Assembly: GCF_038624605.1 (NCBI RefSeq)
Contig: NZ_CP152020.1
Span: forward strand, 434,001 to 498,000
Reading direction: 5' to 3'
DNA length: 64,000 nt
Source: Psychrobacillus sp. FSL K6-4046
Lineage (GTDB): Bacteria; Bacillota; Bacilli; Bacillales_A; Planococcaceae
The position numbers were made by a program, and so were the translations under genes. Shown here piece by piece: positions 1 through 9,280 of this stretch; the first letter of the stretch is position 1, and the number at the start of each line of letters is the position of its first letter. The notes under the pieces were generated by a model that was not told the origin of the DNA, made no database searches, and saw only the letters and a program-made list of their open reading frames with translations.

Positions 1-358
1 TCTTAAATATGTTTAATATATCTACTAGAACTTACCATATATTCAGAACATTTAAAATAGAGTGAGAGAGTATACGTGAGACGTGTAAATAGAGGATATG
101 GAAGGAAAATAATCGATATGTCGCACTAATTTGTTTTTTTAGTAATTTCATAGTCTTGGATTTGATTGATAAAGGCTTAGGTATTTATGATTGTTTTTGC
201 AAAGAAAATCGTGATAAATCTAAAGGAGTATGATTCTTACAAGATTATTTCATGCTTTGATGAAAAAAATAAAAAAAACCCCTATTTTGTAAAAATAGTG
301 CTAAATATATACGGTTAGGTCTTTTAGTTCAGTTATCCTGGCGAAACTTGTCGAAAAT
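1..358. other. Gene-free left end
   Basis: I see no coding region with a ribosome site on either strand here. An A/T-rich inverted repeat around 268-300 (CTATTTT facing AAAATAG, followed on the minus strand by a run of T) could be a minus-strand terminator, but no minus-strand gene precedes it in this window. Confidence 0.4.
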
Positions 359-383
359 GTTTAGTGATTGTCAAAAAGGATAT
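359..383 (+). promoter_or_regulatory. Candidate sigma-B promoter
   Basis: GTTTAG at 359-364 and GGATAT at 378-383 are separated by 13 bases. This is close to the sigma-B consensus GTTTAA-N12-15-GGGTAT and lies 32 bases upstream of the small gene at 415. Inferred from sequence match only. Confidence 0.55.
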
Positions 384-414
384 ACATAAATAAACGAAGA
401 AGGAGTGGATAAAA

Positions 415-663
415 ATGGACAAAAAGAATGTAAATGACCATAACGTAAACCATAAGGATTCAGAAAAACAAGATATTCCTGGACGTATATTAGACAATCC
501 TGATCTTCTAGACACTGAAAAGGAAAGTATTTTTGATAGAGATGAAGCGATGAAAAATGTAGATCCCATTCCTATGGAGGAATTAAATCAAAAAGTAAAA
601 GATGAAAGTAACCATAGTAAGACTAAAAATACTTCCGCAACAGATAAACGATATCCAGGATAA
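415..663 (+). CDS. Small hydrophilic protein of unknown function
   Basis: An 82-residue, highly charged protein without signal peptide, membrane segment or cysteine. The ATG follows a clear AGGAGTGG ribosome site. Residues 17-45 are rich in Asp, Glu and Pro, and the sequence looks disordered. I do not recognise a family. A sigma-B-like promoter just upstream suggests a general-stress or stationary-phase gene. It is monocistronic, with the YusW-like lipoprotein gene following 82 bases later behind its own ribosome site. Confidence 0.7.
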   Translation: MDKKNVNDHNVNHKDSEKQDIPGRILDNPDLLDTEKESIFDRDEAMKNVDPIPMEELNQKVKDESNHSKTKNTSATDKRYPG

Positions 664-745
664 TTCTTACTAATGTTTAAGAAATCATTTTCTAGACAAT
701 GCTAGTAATAGTAATAGTAATAAATTAGTAAGGAGTGACTTATAT

Positions 746-1183
746 ATGATTAGTACTAAAGGTAAAATACTAAGTAGCGTTTTTTTATCATCGGCTCTTC
801 TTTTAGGGGCATGTGGAGACAAGGAGGAGGTAAGCGATCCGCCTACCACTGAAGCAGCAGAAAGCGAGTTTGGTTTTACTTCTTTTGATTTAGATATTGA
901 TACTGCTGAACAGCGAGATGCAGTAGAAGCTTCCTTTGAAGTGGAAACAAACGGAGTGGAAGCAGAGTATGTGAATTCACTAGACTCTCAAAAACTTCAC
1001 GGAGATGAAGCTTACGAATTCTTAAAGCCAATCTTTACTGACTTAGCTTTAACAAAAGATATGACTAAGGAAGAAGTAATAGAGAAAGTTAATACAGCAT
1101 TTGGGATCAGTGACTATACTGAATTTGACCTAGAGATTCTTTACGAGGATGGTCAAGAAATTGAGTATAGAGATAATAAATAA
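746..1183 (+). CDS. YusW-like lipoprotein
   Basis: A 145-residue protein with a lipoprotein signal peptide. A hydrophobic stretch ends in the lipobox LLGAC, so Cys23 would be lipidated and the protein anchored to the outer face of the membrane. The remainder (FTSFDLDID near residue 44, and a C-terminal EFDLEILYEDG) resembles the YusW family of Bacillales, whose function is unknown. The start is supported by AAGGAGTGA upstream. A strong terminator follows at 1204-1238, so the gene is probably transcribed alone or with the small gene before it. Confidence 0.75.
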   Translation: MISTKGKILSSVFLSSALLLGACGDKEEVSDPPTTEAAESEFGFTSFDLDIDTAEQRDAVEASFEVETNGVEAEYVNSLDSQKLHGDEAYEFLKPIFTDLALTKDMTKEEVIEKVNTAFGISDYTEFDLEILYEDGQEIEYRDNK

Positions 1184-1203
1184 ATTTTGTTTATGAATGT
1201 GAG

Positions 1204-1238
1204 AAAAGGTATCGGGAGATTAACTCCGATACCTTTTT
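1204..1238 (+). terminator. Rho-independent terminator of the YusW-like gene
   Basis: Twelve-base stem (AAAAGGTATCGG / CCGATACCTTTT) with a 10-base loop and a T run, 20 bases after the stop codon. Confidence 0.85.
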
Positions 1239-1420
1239 TATTTTAAAAACAATTAATTAATTTTACCAGTGGAATGAGGCTACTCTTCAGAAGGTATTTG
1301 TAAAAGCGGAAATCAATATTATCTTGTTCTTTCTTGATTGAACGTGTGTAGAGAATTAGAAATAACGTGATTAATATAATATGTAAAATATTAAATTAAT
1401 GTTAAAAAATAGAGGGGGAG

Positions 1421-1445
1421 GTTAGAAAGTTTGTAACGTGGGTAT
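1421..1445 (+). promoter_or_regulatory. Candidate sigma-B promoter of the YflT-domain gene
   Basis: GTTAGA at 1421-1426 (preceded by AG) and a perfect GGGTAT at 1440-1445 are spaced by 13 bases. The position, 50 bases before the ATG, and the stress-protein family of the gene both fit sigma-B control. The rest of the 1239-1494 gap shows nothing else. Confidence 0.6.
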
Positions 1446-1494
1446 TCAAGCAATAACACATTAAATAAAAACTAAAAAAACAGGAGGAATACAC

Positions 1495-2343
1495 ATGAAC
1501 TTAAATTCAAACAGAAAGATTGAAATTGCTCGGACTGAGGAAGATATGTACGAAAAATTAGAACATCTGCAAAAACAGGGATATGAAGAGAGTGATATTC
1601 ATGTAATTTCATCAGAGAGTACTCACTTGAATGCGTTAAATCGCTATTCGGATGTAACCACGCACGAAGCTGGCACATTCATAGACAAATTTAAATCGTG
1701 GTTTACAGGAGAATCTGCAATTGTAGAGGGACTAAAAAAGCTAGACTTAACTGAAGAGGAAGCAGAACAATATGCAAAAGAGGTAGCTTCAGGAAGTATT
1801 GTATTATATACAGACGCTGTGCCTGAAGGGGATTCCCTAGGAGCTAGCGCGAATGATGAGGCAGCTGCAACCACTGATTATACAGATACAGTAGGAACAG
1901 ATGTAGTGCAAAATCGATTTACAGAAGGAGAAGCACCAATCTCAGATTATGCTAAGGAAAGTGGCTTTACTCCCTCTACAAATAATATGGTGAACGAAAC
2001 GGATGGCCGTTTAGATGAGCCACAGGATAAATTTGTTAGAGGAGAAACCTTTGCTACAGACCCATTGCTTGTAAGAGATGAGAATCATGTAGGACATACC
2101 ATGCAAGAGGACAAGTTAGTACAGAACAAGCGTCCTACCATTGAGGAGAGTATAACTGTAGAAGAAAAATCTTATGGGTCGCAGTCTCCAGGTTCAGATC
2201 CAAATTTAGGTCCAGCAGCTTTTGGAGACGATCAGGCGGAACTGAATGAGGAAGAACGAAGAGTTAATCAACAGCAACAGGAAGAAAAACTAGAACGTCA
2301 AAAAAAACTAGATGAACATTCACCAGTCAATAGATTATATTAA
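1495..2343 (+). CDS. General stress protein with N-terminal YflT domain
   Basis: A 282-residue protein. Residues 7-103 match the YflT/GSP17M heat-induced stress protein domain (the KIEIARTEEDMYEKLEHL start, then a GSIVLYTD end). The 180-residue extension is hydrophilic, low in complexity and rich in Glu, Gln and Asn, ending in a Q/E-rich probable helix (residues 250-275). The function of the family is unknown. AGGAGG precedes the ATG. A sigma-B-like promoter lies at 1421 and a terminator at 2355. A short, single-domain paralogue lies at 23897-24223. Confidence 0.8.
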   Translation: MNLNSNRKIEIARTEEDMYEKLEHLQKQGYEESDIHVISSESTHLNALNRYSDVTTHEAGTFIDKFKSWFTGESAIVEGLKKLDLTEEEAEQYAKEVASGSIVLYTDAVPEGDSLGASANDEAAATTDYTDTVGTDVVQNRFTEGEAPISDYAKESGFTPSTNNMVNETDGRLDEPQDKFVRGETFATDPLLVRDENHVGHTMQEDKLVQNKRPTIEESITVEEKSYGSQSPGSDPNLGPAAFGDDQAELNEEERRVNQQQQEEKLERQKKLDEHSPVNRLY

Positions 2344-2352
2344 ACATTGAAA

Positions 2353-2376
2353 TCCCCTCTATTTAGAGGGTTTTTC
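2353..2376 (+). terminator. Terminator after the YflT-domain gene
   Basis: Stem CCCTCT / AGAGGG with a 4-base loop followed by TTTTT. Confidence 0.75.
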
Positions 2377-2436
2377 TATGTCTGAAGCTACTAGTATGAG
2401 ATAATGGTAGCATACGAAAAATTAGAGGTGGTAAAC

Positions 2437-3351
2437 ATGGATTTTGTTGCAATAGATTTTGAAACTGCCAATAGTTTACGAACTAGTGCTTGTTCAGTTG
2501 GAATTGTAGTAGTAAGAAATGGTGAAATAATAGAAGAAGTTCAAACGCTTATTAATCCACTTAGTGAGTTTAATTATTACAATACAAAAATTCATGGAAT
2601 TACAGATTACATGGTTCAGGATGCACCGACATTTCAAGAGTTTTGGCCGCAGCTAAAACCTTATATAGATCAACAAACGATTATAGCCCATAATGCAAGT
2701 TTCGATATTGGCGTACTAAAAGAATCGGTTAATAGATGCTACGAAGAACAACCTCAATTCCAATATGCTTGTTCTTATAGAATTGCTAAAAAAATATGGC
2801 CGGATTTGTACAACCATAAACTATCCACAATAGCCAACTATTTAAGTATCCAATTCAAACATCATGATGCATTGGAGGATGCAAGAGCTGCAGCATTAAT
2901 TACAATCGAAGCAATGAAAAAAACAAGAACGAGCTCATTAAAAGAAATGTCTCTTTTACACAAGATCAAAGTTAATAGTTCCCTTGATACTAAGAAAGCC
3001 CCTTCCAGAGTAAAAAAGAGCAAGGAAGACATGGCCCTTCCTTTTATAGTTCCAGACAATATTGAGAAAAATACTCGTCATCCATTTTATGGTGCAAATA
3101 TTGTTTTTACAGGGAAAATGGATTCTATGACAAGATCGAATGCAGCTAAATATGCTGCTGACCGTGGAGCTACCTGTAAAGGGGCCGTAGACATAGATAC
3201 AAACTTTTTAGTAGTTGGAGATCAAGCGCTTATGAAGTATGTAGAGGGTGTAAAAAGCTCCAAAATGCAAAAAGCTGAGGACTTAATCCAAAAGGGGATT
3301 CCTTTAGAAATAGTTGGAGAGCAGGATTTTTTAAGGTTAGTTAAACATTAA
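2437..3351 (+). CDS. DnaQ-like 3'-5' exonuclease with C-terminal BRCT domain
   Basis: A 304-residue protein. The N-terminal 170 residues are a DEDDh exonuclease: DFETAN (ExoI, metal-binding Asp and Glu), HNASFDIGVL (ExoII) and HDALEDARAAA (ExoIII, general-base His plus Asp). Residues about 218-300 form a BRCT domain (NIVFTGKM, then NFLVVGDQ). The architecture matches the Pol III epsilon-like proteins of Firmicutes, which are probably used in DNA repair rather than as the replicative proofreader. I chose the ATG at 2437 because AGAGGTGG stands before it and the protein then starts directly at the first beta strand. An in-frame start at 2404 has no such site. Confidence 0.85.
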   Translation: MDFVAIDFETANSLRTSACSVGIVVVRNGEIIEEVQTLINPLSEFNYYNTKIHGITDYMVQDAPTFQEFWPQLKPYIDQQTIIAHNASFDIGVLKESVNRCYEEQPQFQYACSYRIAKKIWPDLYNHKLSTIANYLSIQFKHHDALEDARAAALITIEAMKKTRTSSLKEMSLLHKIKVNSSLDTKKAPSRVKKSKEDMALPFIVPDNIEKNTRHPFYGANIVFTGKMDSMTRSNAAKYAADRGATCKGAVDIDTNFLVVGDQALMKYVEGVKSSKMQKAEDLIQKGIPLEIVGEQDFLRLVKH

Positions 3352-3365
3352 ATATTATGATGAAA

Positions 3366-3402
3366 ACAAAGGATGATTATAAAAGCCATCCTTTGTTTTT
3401 TT
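3366..3402 (+). terminator. Terminator after the exonuclease gene
   Basis: Stem ACAAAGGATG / CATCCTTTGT followed by seven T. Confidence 0.85.
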
Positions 3403-3643
3403 ATACGTACACTAAATTATTCTTTAATCATTGGGAGAGAGGTTGGATTATTGTTTCCCCGTAGGAAAATATTAATGTAAGAAGAGAAGCTATATATCGA
3501 GACTATTGCAGAGACTTTATGGTATTTATACAAAATAAAGAGATAGAAGGTTTAAAATGGTCGGTAAAAGTGTAAACGATAATAAAGTATAAATTTGAGG
3601 AGGGAAGAGAAACTAAGATAATAATGGAAGGGGATTAAATATT

Positions 3644-4495
3644 ATGGACAATTCGATATCTTACGGAGACGATTATAAGTATATACCGACGACATCTGTT
3701 GGTAGTGGTGTAGGTTTAGAGATTCTACCAGATGTCTTTTGTTACACCATTCAAATTGTAAACGTTTGTTTAGTAGGGAAGCCAGGTACAGATGATTTCG
3801 TTTTAGTAGACGCTGGAATGCCTAAGTCTGCTGATAAGATTATAGAGATAGTGGAGGAACGTTTTGGTGAGAATAAAAAACCAAGGGCGATCATCTTAAC
3901 ACATGGACATTTTGATCATGTAGGAGCTATTAAAGAGCTAGTTGAAAAGTGGAATGTCCCTGTATATGCTCATCCACTGGAACTTCCTTTTTTAACGGGA
4001 GCGCAGGATTACCCAGATCCGGATACTTCCGTAGAAGGAGGAATGGTTTCCAAAATGTCTGGGATGTTTCCTGTTAAAGCAATAGACCTGGGAGATCATG
4101 TACACATCTTACCAGAGGATGGCTCTGTTCCTTTTATGCCAGGTTTTAAGTGGTTTCATACTCCAGGTCATTCCCCAGGGCATGTTTCGCTATTTAGAAA
4201 AGAAGATGGACTATTGATCGCCGGTGATGCATTTGTTACGGTCAAACAAGAGTATTTATACAAGGTGTTTACACAAGAACAAGAAATAAGTGGACCCCCT
4301 CGTTATTTGACAACAAATTGGGAGGATGCAGAATACTCCGTAAAACTTCTAGATTCCTTGAAGCCTGATATAGCGGTAACTGGTCACGGACTTCCAATGC
4401 GCGGTGAAATACTTAAAAGCAATCTTCATTTATTAGTTAGTGAATTTAAACGAATTGCCAAACCAAGCCACGGGAAATTTTTAGACCATGAATAA
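3644..4495 (+). CDS. MBL-fold metallo-hydrolase
   Basis: A 283-residue cytoplasmic protein of the metallo-beta-lactamase fold. It shows HGHFDHVGA (the HxHxDH zinc motif, near residue 86), HTPGHSPGH (third zinc His) and GDAF (bridging Asp), plus a C-terminal TGHG. The fold covers hydroxyacylglutathione hydrolases, lactonases and other hydrolases, and the substrate cannot be told from the sequence. The start follows GAAGGGG. It is a single gene, facing the large nuclease gene across a shared terminator at 4501. Confidence 0.85.
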   Translation: MDNSISYGDDYKYIPTTSVGSGVGLEILPDVFCYTIQIVNVCLVGKPGTDDFVLVDAGMPKSADKIIEIVEERFGENKKPRAIILTHGHFDHVGAIKELVEKWNVPVYAHPLELPFLTGAQDYPDPDTSVEGGMVSKMSGMFPVKAIDLGDHVHILPEDGSVPFMPGFKWFHTPGHSPGHVSLFRKEDGLLIAGDAFVTVKQEYLYKVFTQEQEISGPPRYLTTNWEDAEYSVKLLDSLKPDIAVTGHGLPMRGEILKSNLHLLVSEFKRIAKPSHGKFLDHE

Positions 4496-4500
4496 ACATA

Positions 4501-4541
4501 AAAGAATCCTATCACCTTTGAAAAGGGATAGGATTCTTTTG
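4501..4541. terminator. Bidirectional terminator between convergent genes
   Basis: Thirteen-base stem AAAGAATCCTATC / GATAGGATTCTTT with T runs on the plus strand and A runs on the other side. It serves the MBL gene and the minus-strand nuclease gene. Confidence 0.85.
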
Positions 4542-4551
4542 TGAATGGGTA

Positions 4552-7500
4552 TCACTTTTTTGCTGCTTGTACAGTTACTTTAATAGTAACAGATTTGTTA
4601 CTATAAGTAGCTTTAATGGTAGTGCTTCCGGCAGATTTAGCCGTAATTACTCCTTCATTTACAGAAATGATATTTTTATCATAGCCACTATATTCTGCAT
4701 CTGCAGTTACATCAATAGTAGAATTTTTCTTCCCTTTGTTATTTAACATAGCTGTAAGCTTAAATGTTGATGATTTATTAACATCTATTTTAATATGCTT
4801 TTTATCCACTTTTAGATTAAGGATTTTAGGCAGAGATGGTGGTGACTCTTGTTCCTTCAAGTCAACTTGAATAATAATTGGGTCATGGTCAGAAGCACGT
4901 CCATGAATATCCATATAGTTAGCGTTGATATGAATCATATCCACTGCTGTTTTTTCTACTAAATTATTTGTTATTAAAATATGGTCTAAGACTTGGTTGT
5001 TCCCTTGATAGTAATAGGAGAATCGTTCACCTGCAGGAACCTTCTCTACCATATTAGTTAATATTCCACCCTTTAAAGCTGCTAATGCAGGAGTAAATTC
5101 AAAGTCATTCATATCTCCGGCCACTATCACCTTCAAGTTAGGGTCTTTTGCTTGTCCTGCTTTTACGAAATTGTTAATCATAGTCGCAATCTCGATTCGC
5201 TCAGCCTCTGAACCTAACAAAGGTGGCTGGTTTTTCCCGAATAAAGGTTGATCTCCACCCTTAGAATTTAAGTGAGCACCGATTACAACTACTTTTTCAC
5301 CTTGGAACTCAAATTGTGCAGCAAGGGGCTTACGGGTATTTTCCAAAGGTAAGTCTAAAATACGTCCAGGATTTAAAGTGAGATTTCCTCCCTCATCCCA
5401 AGCAACCGAATCAGTTGAACTTCCTTTCGTACCCTCAGAAAGTGTTACCCTTTCCGGGTTGTATAGGTAGCCAACTCGAATATTTCCCCCAGGTTGTCCA
5501 CCATCACGATTATATTCAGGTGCAATATCCGTCCATGCATACGCAGGTCCGCCTTCCTCCACAATGGCAGCAATTAACCGCTCATAGCTCGCAGAAGCAT
5601 CGGAATTTCCAGAGTCAGTAGGACCGTCGTTATCTTGAACTTCTACTAATGTAATAATATCTGGGGATTTCATATTTTCAACAAATGATCGTGCAATTTT
5701 TACAACCTTCTCGTTTGGTGTGCTTTCGATGTTAGCGGAGAAGTTCTCTATATTATAAGCAGCGACCGTCAGCTTCTCTTCGCTTGGAACGATTTCTGTT
5801 ATCGTAATAGGTTTTTCAACACGAGTGATAGGTGGGAGCGATTCCTCATCAGTCCATAGCTTAAAGTTTCCAAAACCAAAGCCCATGACTCCGACAATCT
5901 CCTCTGTAAAATAATCACCAGATTTTGCATCATAGTTCTCATTATCGATTAATACTGTAATTCTTTCAGGGTTATAGTCATCAGCAGAAATATTAATACC
6001 ACCTAGAGCATTAAATGTAGTATTAACCGAGTTGCCAGCCACGACCACAATTTCACCATAATCTTGAGGTCCAACGACTTTTGCATTTGGCACAGCTAGG
6101 CGCATTAACTCCACGGATTCCCAAAAGTCTATTCCATCCTCAAAAGGATCGAAGGAAGTCAGACCATCGTTATCAATAAGCTCTGTCGGAGGATGAATAT
6201 CCTCTCCGATTACTAATGGTTCTGGTAGCTCTGCAGTTCCTGTTTTAAGTGTTTCAGTAGCTCTGATTCTAGTGATTGGTAGGTCATTTGCTTTCATGTC
6301 AGAATAGCCATCGTAATACCATTCCTCTACTGTCCCGGCAACTGTCACTAAGTCGCCAACCTTTAAACCATTAGAGCTTTTATTAACAATAATTGCTTCA
6401 GATGTATGGTGGTTATCATCTGGGTTGATATCCTGAATAACAAAATTAGCTGAATTATACAAGTGTGTTACTACACCAGTAACATTTTGTACAGTCGCAC
6501 CTTCATAATCAGAAAAGTGACCTTGTCCTTGGATATCACGAATAGAAAGGTTCTGTGTTTTTAAAACGTTATACGTAAATGTAAAAATTTCAGAGGTAGT
6601 GTCTCCAATTGCGATTGCTTTAATCGTTGTATCTTTTGTTAATGTAATTGGTTCGGTATATTTTGTACTTAATACCGTTGGGGCAGAGCCATCTAGTGTG
6701 TAATAAATACTTGCATTATCCCAAGGAGTTGTTAATGTAATTTCTGTTCCTTCAGAGACAGTTCCGGGGTAAATATTTGGATACACGGCAGGCTTGTTTA
6801 CTTGCTCAAAGCTTTCTAAACCAAGTGTTTTAACTTGGTAAGTAGTGTTAAAAATGGATCCAATACCTGATACATTAATTAGATCACCATTTTTATATTG
6901 CTTAGTAAAGGTTTCATAATCAAGACCGTTGCGATTATCATTGCGAATAATGATCGATTCACCGTTTTCGTGTGTGGCAGTGAATTCAAAAGTTCCGAAA
7001 TCATTAACCGCTGTTAAATTAGAAATCGTTACATTATTTAATAGTATTCTTTCTCCTTGTGTCTGTTCATTGACTCCCGCAGGTGTTATTTCTTGAACAG
7101 ACGGTAAAGGGTTACCAGAAGAGAGCTTTTTTATAGTAGTAGGCTGAATTTGCAGCTCTCCACTATATGGGCTAACCTTTCCTTCTAATTCAACGATATC
7201 CCCTGGTTCTAAATCAGCAGAGCTAGTATATGCATAGAGACCACCAGTTTCATCTTGAATATAGAAAGCTTTACCTCCCCAATAGCCAAGACCAGTTGTC
7301 ACGGTTCCAGTCACACGTATCACTTTATTTTGGTCTGTAATAGCTCGCGCTTCTGCAATATTGTCCACTATTTCAACGTCAGTCGGCGGGGTCTCTCCTT
7401 CAGAAATTATAGTATAGGCACTTGCGCTTCTCATGCCAGGAACTGAGAAATAGGCAGCCAAAGTTCCTGTTACCGTAACTTCACTTTGGAACAAGCTTGG

Positions 7501-7842
7501 ATTGTCTACTAAATTTAGTCCAGAACGTACAGTACCGGTCGGAAGTTGTACTGGGAGAATATTAGCTGGATCAGTCTCTTCCGGAGAATCAGCTAAGCCA
7601 ATATTGGTTGCTACAGTAAAAGGAGCTTCTTGGTCGTAAGAACTTCCAGAGGATGCGGTACCTACTATATATCCTTGAACAGTTGCATTACCAGTGTTAT
7701 TAGAGATAGCTTCCGCTACAGAAATAGGTTCAGCAGCTTCGACTTTGGATACAGAGAGAAAAGGAATAACCATGGAAACAATTAACAGTAGCGAAAGGAA
7801 TATCTTGCTAACTGCACTTTTATCGCTCACTCTTTTTATCAT
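4552..7842 (-). CDS. Secreted multidomain endonuclease/exonuclease/phosphatase-family nuclease
   Basis: A 1096-residue exported protein. After a signal peptide (cut near VEA/AEP) come an OB-like DUF6359-type domain, further OB-fold nucleic-acid-binding modules with GTVTTGLGYWGGKAFYIQD and GVVTHLYNSANFVIQD repeats, and a chitobiase-type C-terminal module (YYTLDGSAP). The EEP catalytic domain follows (YNIENF, LVEVQDNDG, AGDMNDFEF and DHDPIII supply the acidic and His catalytic residues). A BIG2-like Ig domain ends the protein. No LPxTG or S-layer motif is visible, so it may be released. The role is probably scavenging of extracellular DNA or RNA. The ATG at 7842 follows TAGGAGTG. An in-frame start 11 codons earlier lacks one and would spoil the signal peptide. 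Confidence 0.8.
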   Translation of the reverse strand: MIKRVSDKSAVSKIFLSLLLIVSMVIPFLSVSKVEAAEPISVAEAISNNTGNATVQGYIVGTASSGSSYDQEAPFTVATNIGLADSPEETDPANILPVQLPTGTVRSGLNLVDNPSLFQSEVTVTGTLAAYFSVPGMRSASAYTIISEGETPPTDVEIVDNIAEARAITDQNKVIRVTGTVTTGLGYWGGKAFYIQDETGGLYAYTSSADLEPGDIVELEGKVSPYSGELQIQPTTIKKLSSGNPLPSVQEITPAGVNEQTQGERILLNNVTISNLTAVNDFGTFEFTATHENGESIIIRNDNRNGLDYETFTKQYKNGDLINVSGIGSIFNTTYQVKTLGLESFEQVNKPAVYPNIYPGTVSEGTEITLTTPWDNASIYYTLDGSAPTVLSTKYTEPITLTKDTTIKAIAIGDTTSEIFTFTYNVLKTQNLSIRDIQGQGHFSDYEGATVQNVTGVVTHLYNSANFVIQDINPDDNHHTSEAIIVNKSSNGLKVGDLVTVAGTVEEWYYDGYSDMKANDLPITRIRATETLKTGTAELPEPLVIGEDIHPPTELIDNDGLTSFDPFEDGIDFWESVELMRLAVPNAKVVGPQDYGEIVVVAGNSVNTTFNALGGINISADDYNPERITVLIDNENYDAKSGDYFTEEIVGVMGFGFGNFKLWTDEESLPPITRVEKPITITEIVPSEEKLTVAAYNIENFSANIESTPNEKVVKIARSFVENMKSPDIITLVEVQDNDGPTDSGNSDASASYERLIAAIVEEGGPAYAWTDIAPEYNRDGGQPGGNIRVGYLYNPERVTLSEGTKGSSTDSVAWDEGGNLTLNPGRILDLPLENTRKPLAAQFEFQGEKVVVIGAHLNSKGGDQPLFGKNQPPLLGSEAERIEIATMINNFVKAGQAKDPNLKVIVAGDMNDFEFTPALAALKGGILTNMVEKVPAGERFSYYYQGNNQVLDHILITNNLVEKTAVDMIHINANYMDIHGRASDHDPIIIQVDLKEQESPPSLPKILNLKVDKKHIKIDVNKSSTFKLTAMLNNKGKKNSTIDVTADAEYSGYDKNIISVNEGVITAKSAGSTTIKATYSNKSVTIKVTVQAAKK

Positions 7843-7875
7843 ACATTCACTCCTAGGAAAATATTTTAAGTTCAA

Positions 7876-8142
7876 AAGGAGTATAGCAGAGGATTATTGC
7901 AAAATTATTTAATTTCCATAAATTTTTAGTTTTTTTATTAAAAACAGGAGAGAAGTAGTGATTGAGGAAAAGTAAGGGGTATAAAAGGATTATTGTTAAA
8001 TGGTAATAAAGAATCTTTAGAACTCACGTGGAATAATTAAATAGTATTGTACTATATTTATCTATTTCGAATTTTAATAGTTGTAATCATCAGAATTTAT
8101 TGTATAATTTAAATTAGTTAAATAACTAGGCAGAGACGATGA
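7876..8142. other. Gene-free region between nuclease and ABC transporter
   Basis: A very A/T-rich divergent intergenic region that must hold the promoters for both flanking genes. I see no convincing coding sequence. Several AT hexamers prevent a confident promoter call. Confidence 0.4.
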
Positions 8143-8207
8143 GATGAAAGCCTAAATGTAAGCCTTTTTGAAAAGGCTTACATTTGGCGTTCATCTTTAT
8201 TTTTTTG
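8143..8207 (+). promoter_or_regulatory. Large leader hairpin with T tract upstream of ABC transporter
   Basis: GATGAAAGCC at 8143 pairs with GGCGTTCATC at 8186, and inside it AAATGTAAGCCTTTT pairs with AAGGCTTACATTT. Together they make an almost perfect stem of about 24 bp, followed by a T-rich tract (8196-8207), 30 bases before the first gene of the operon. It has the form of an intrinsic terminator in a leader, so attenuation is likely. The regulator and ligand are unknown. Confidence 0.55.
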
Positions 8208-8238
8208 CCATTAACACAACAAAGGGGGATTTAAGGTG

Positions 8239-9264
8239 ATGAAAATGACGGGGCTAGTTGCAAGTATGTTGCTTGCGGGAAGTATTTTAGCTGGTTGTGC
8301 AGGGGACGATTCAAGTGAAGGAGGAAGTGGAGGAGGACGAATAACTCTTTATTCTCCTGAAACACCTGATTTTACTAAAGAATTAGCAGCTAAATATGAA
8401 GAAGTTCACGGTGATAAAGTTGATGTTCAATACGCTGGCACCAACGTTCTTGTGAATCAAATGCTAGCAGAAAAAGATAATCCAAAAGCTGATGTATGGT
8501 ATGGAGGAGGAGGAATACTACCTTTTGAAGCAGCTGTAGAGCGTGGTATTTTGGCAGAATATATTCCAGATTTTGCAGCAGATTGGGACATAGTTGAAGA
8601 TGGCATTAAGATGAAGCATGAAGATGGAAAGTATGTTGGAATCGAAATTTTCGTTCTAGGGTTTTCATATAATACGGAGTTAGTAACTGAGGAAGAAGCG
8701 CCAAAAACGTGGGAAGATCTGTTAGATCCTAAGTGGGAAGGAAAAATTCAATTTCCTAATCCAGCAGCTTCTGGGACTGCAACATTAATGGTTATGGACC
8801 AAATGATGAGAAAGGGTGAGGATGAGGCTTGGAAGTACTTTGAGCAATTAGTTAAGCAATCTAACTCTATGCCAGACTCTGGTTCCGCCCCAACTAAGGG
8901 GGTAGCGATGGGAGAAGCTCATATTGGTATTGGCTTTGACTTTATGGCTTATGAACAAAAAAGTAAGGGAGAAAGTGTAGACTTCATTGTTCCTGATCAG
9001 ACACCAGTTCTTGTAAACCCAGCTTCCTTAATAGAAGGAGGTCCCAATGCTGAAGGCGGTAAGAAATTTATTGACTTCTTGTTATCAGAGGATGCTCAGC
9101 AAATTATGGCAGACTGGTATCATATCCCAATTAATCCGAATGTAGAATCTAAAACACCATTGAATTTAGAAAAAGTTAAAGAGGTAGCGGTAGATTTAGA
9201 TATAGATTGGGTTAACGAAAACTACGACAGAGTAAGAAACGAATGGAAAGATAAATTTCAATAA
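8239..9264 (+). CDS. Fbp/Afu-type ABC transporter substrate-binding lipoprotein
   Basis: A 341-residue lipoprotein (signal peptide ending ILAGC), made of two alpha/beta lobes of the periplasmic-binding fold class that includes FbpA, AfuA and phosphonate binders (ITLYSPE, ADVWYGGGG, SGTATLMVMDQ). The adjacent Tyr pair that holds iron in FbpA is absent, since no YY occurs anywhere in the protein. An organic phosphate or similar anion is therefore more likely than ferric iron. It heads an operon with the ATPase, a fused permease and a HAD phosphatase. The ATG at 8239 is chosen. A GTG just before it is possible. Confidence 0.75.
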   Translation: MKMTGLVASMLLAGSILAGCAGDDSSEGGSGGGRITLYSPETPDFTKELAAKYEEVHGDKVDVQYAGTNVLVNQMLAEKDNPKADVWYGGGGILPFEAAVERGILAEYIPDFAADWDIVEDGIKMKHEDGKYVGIEIFVLGFSYNTELVTEEEAPKTWEDLLDPKWEGKIQFPNPAASGTATLMVMDQMMRKGEDEAWKYFEQLVKQSNSMPDSGSAPTKGVAMGEAHIGIGFDFMAYEQKSKGESVDFIVPDQTPVLVNPASLIEGGPNAEGGKKFIDFLLSEDAQQIMADWYHIPINPNVESKTPLNLEKVKEVAVDLDIDWVNENYDRVRNEWKDKFQ

Positions 9265-9280
9265 ATAAGGGTGAATATAA

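Noticed and set aside
3571-3584. Possible catabolite-responsive element (TGTAAACGATAATA) upstream of the MBL gene
   Set aside because: Lacks the final CA of the consensus and nothing else links the gene to carbon control; one near match in A/T-rich DNA is expected by chance.
8239-9264. Annotation as a ferric iron-binding protein
   Set aside because: The family name is often transferred from FbpA, but the iron-binding adjacent Tyr pair is missing.
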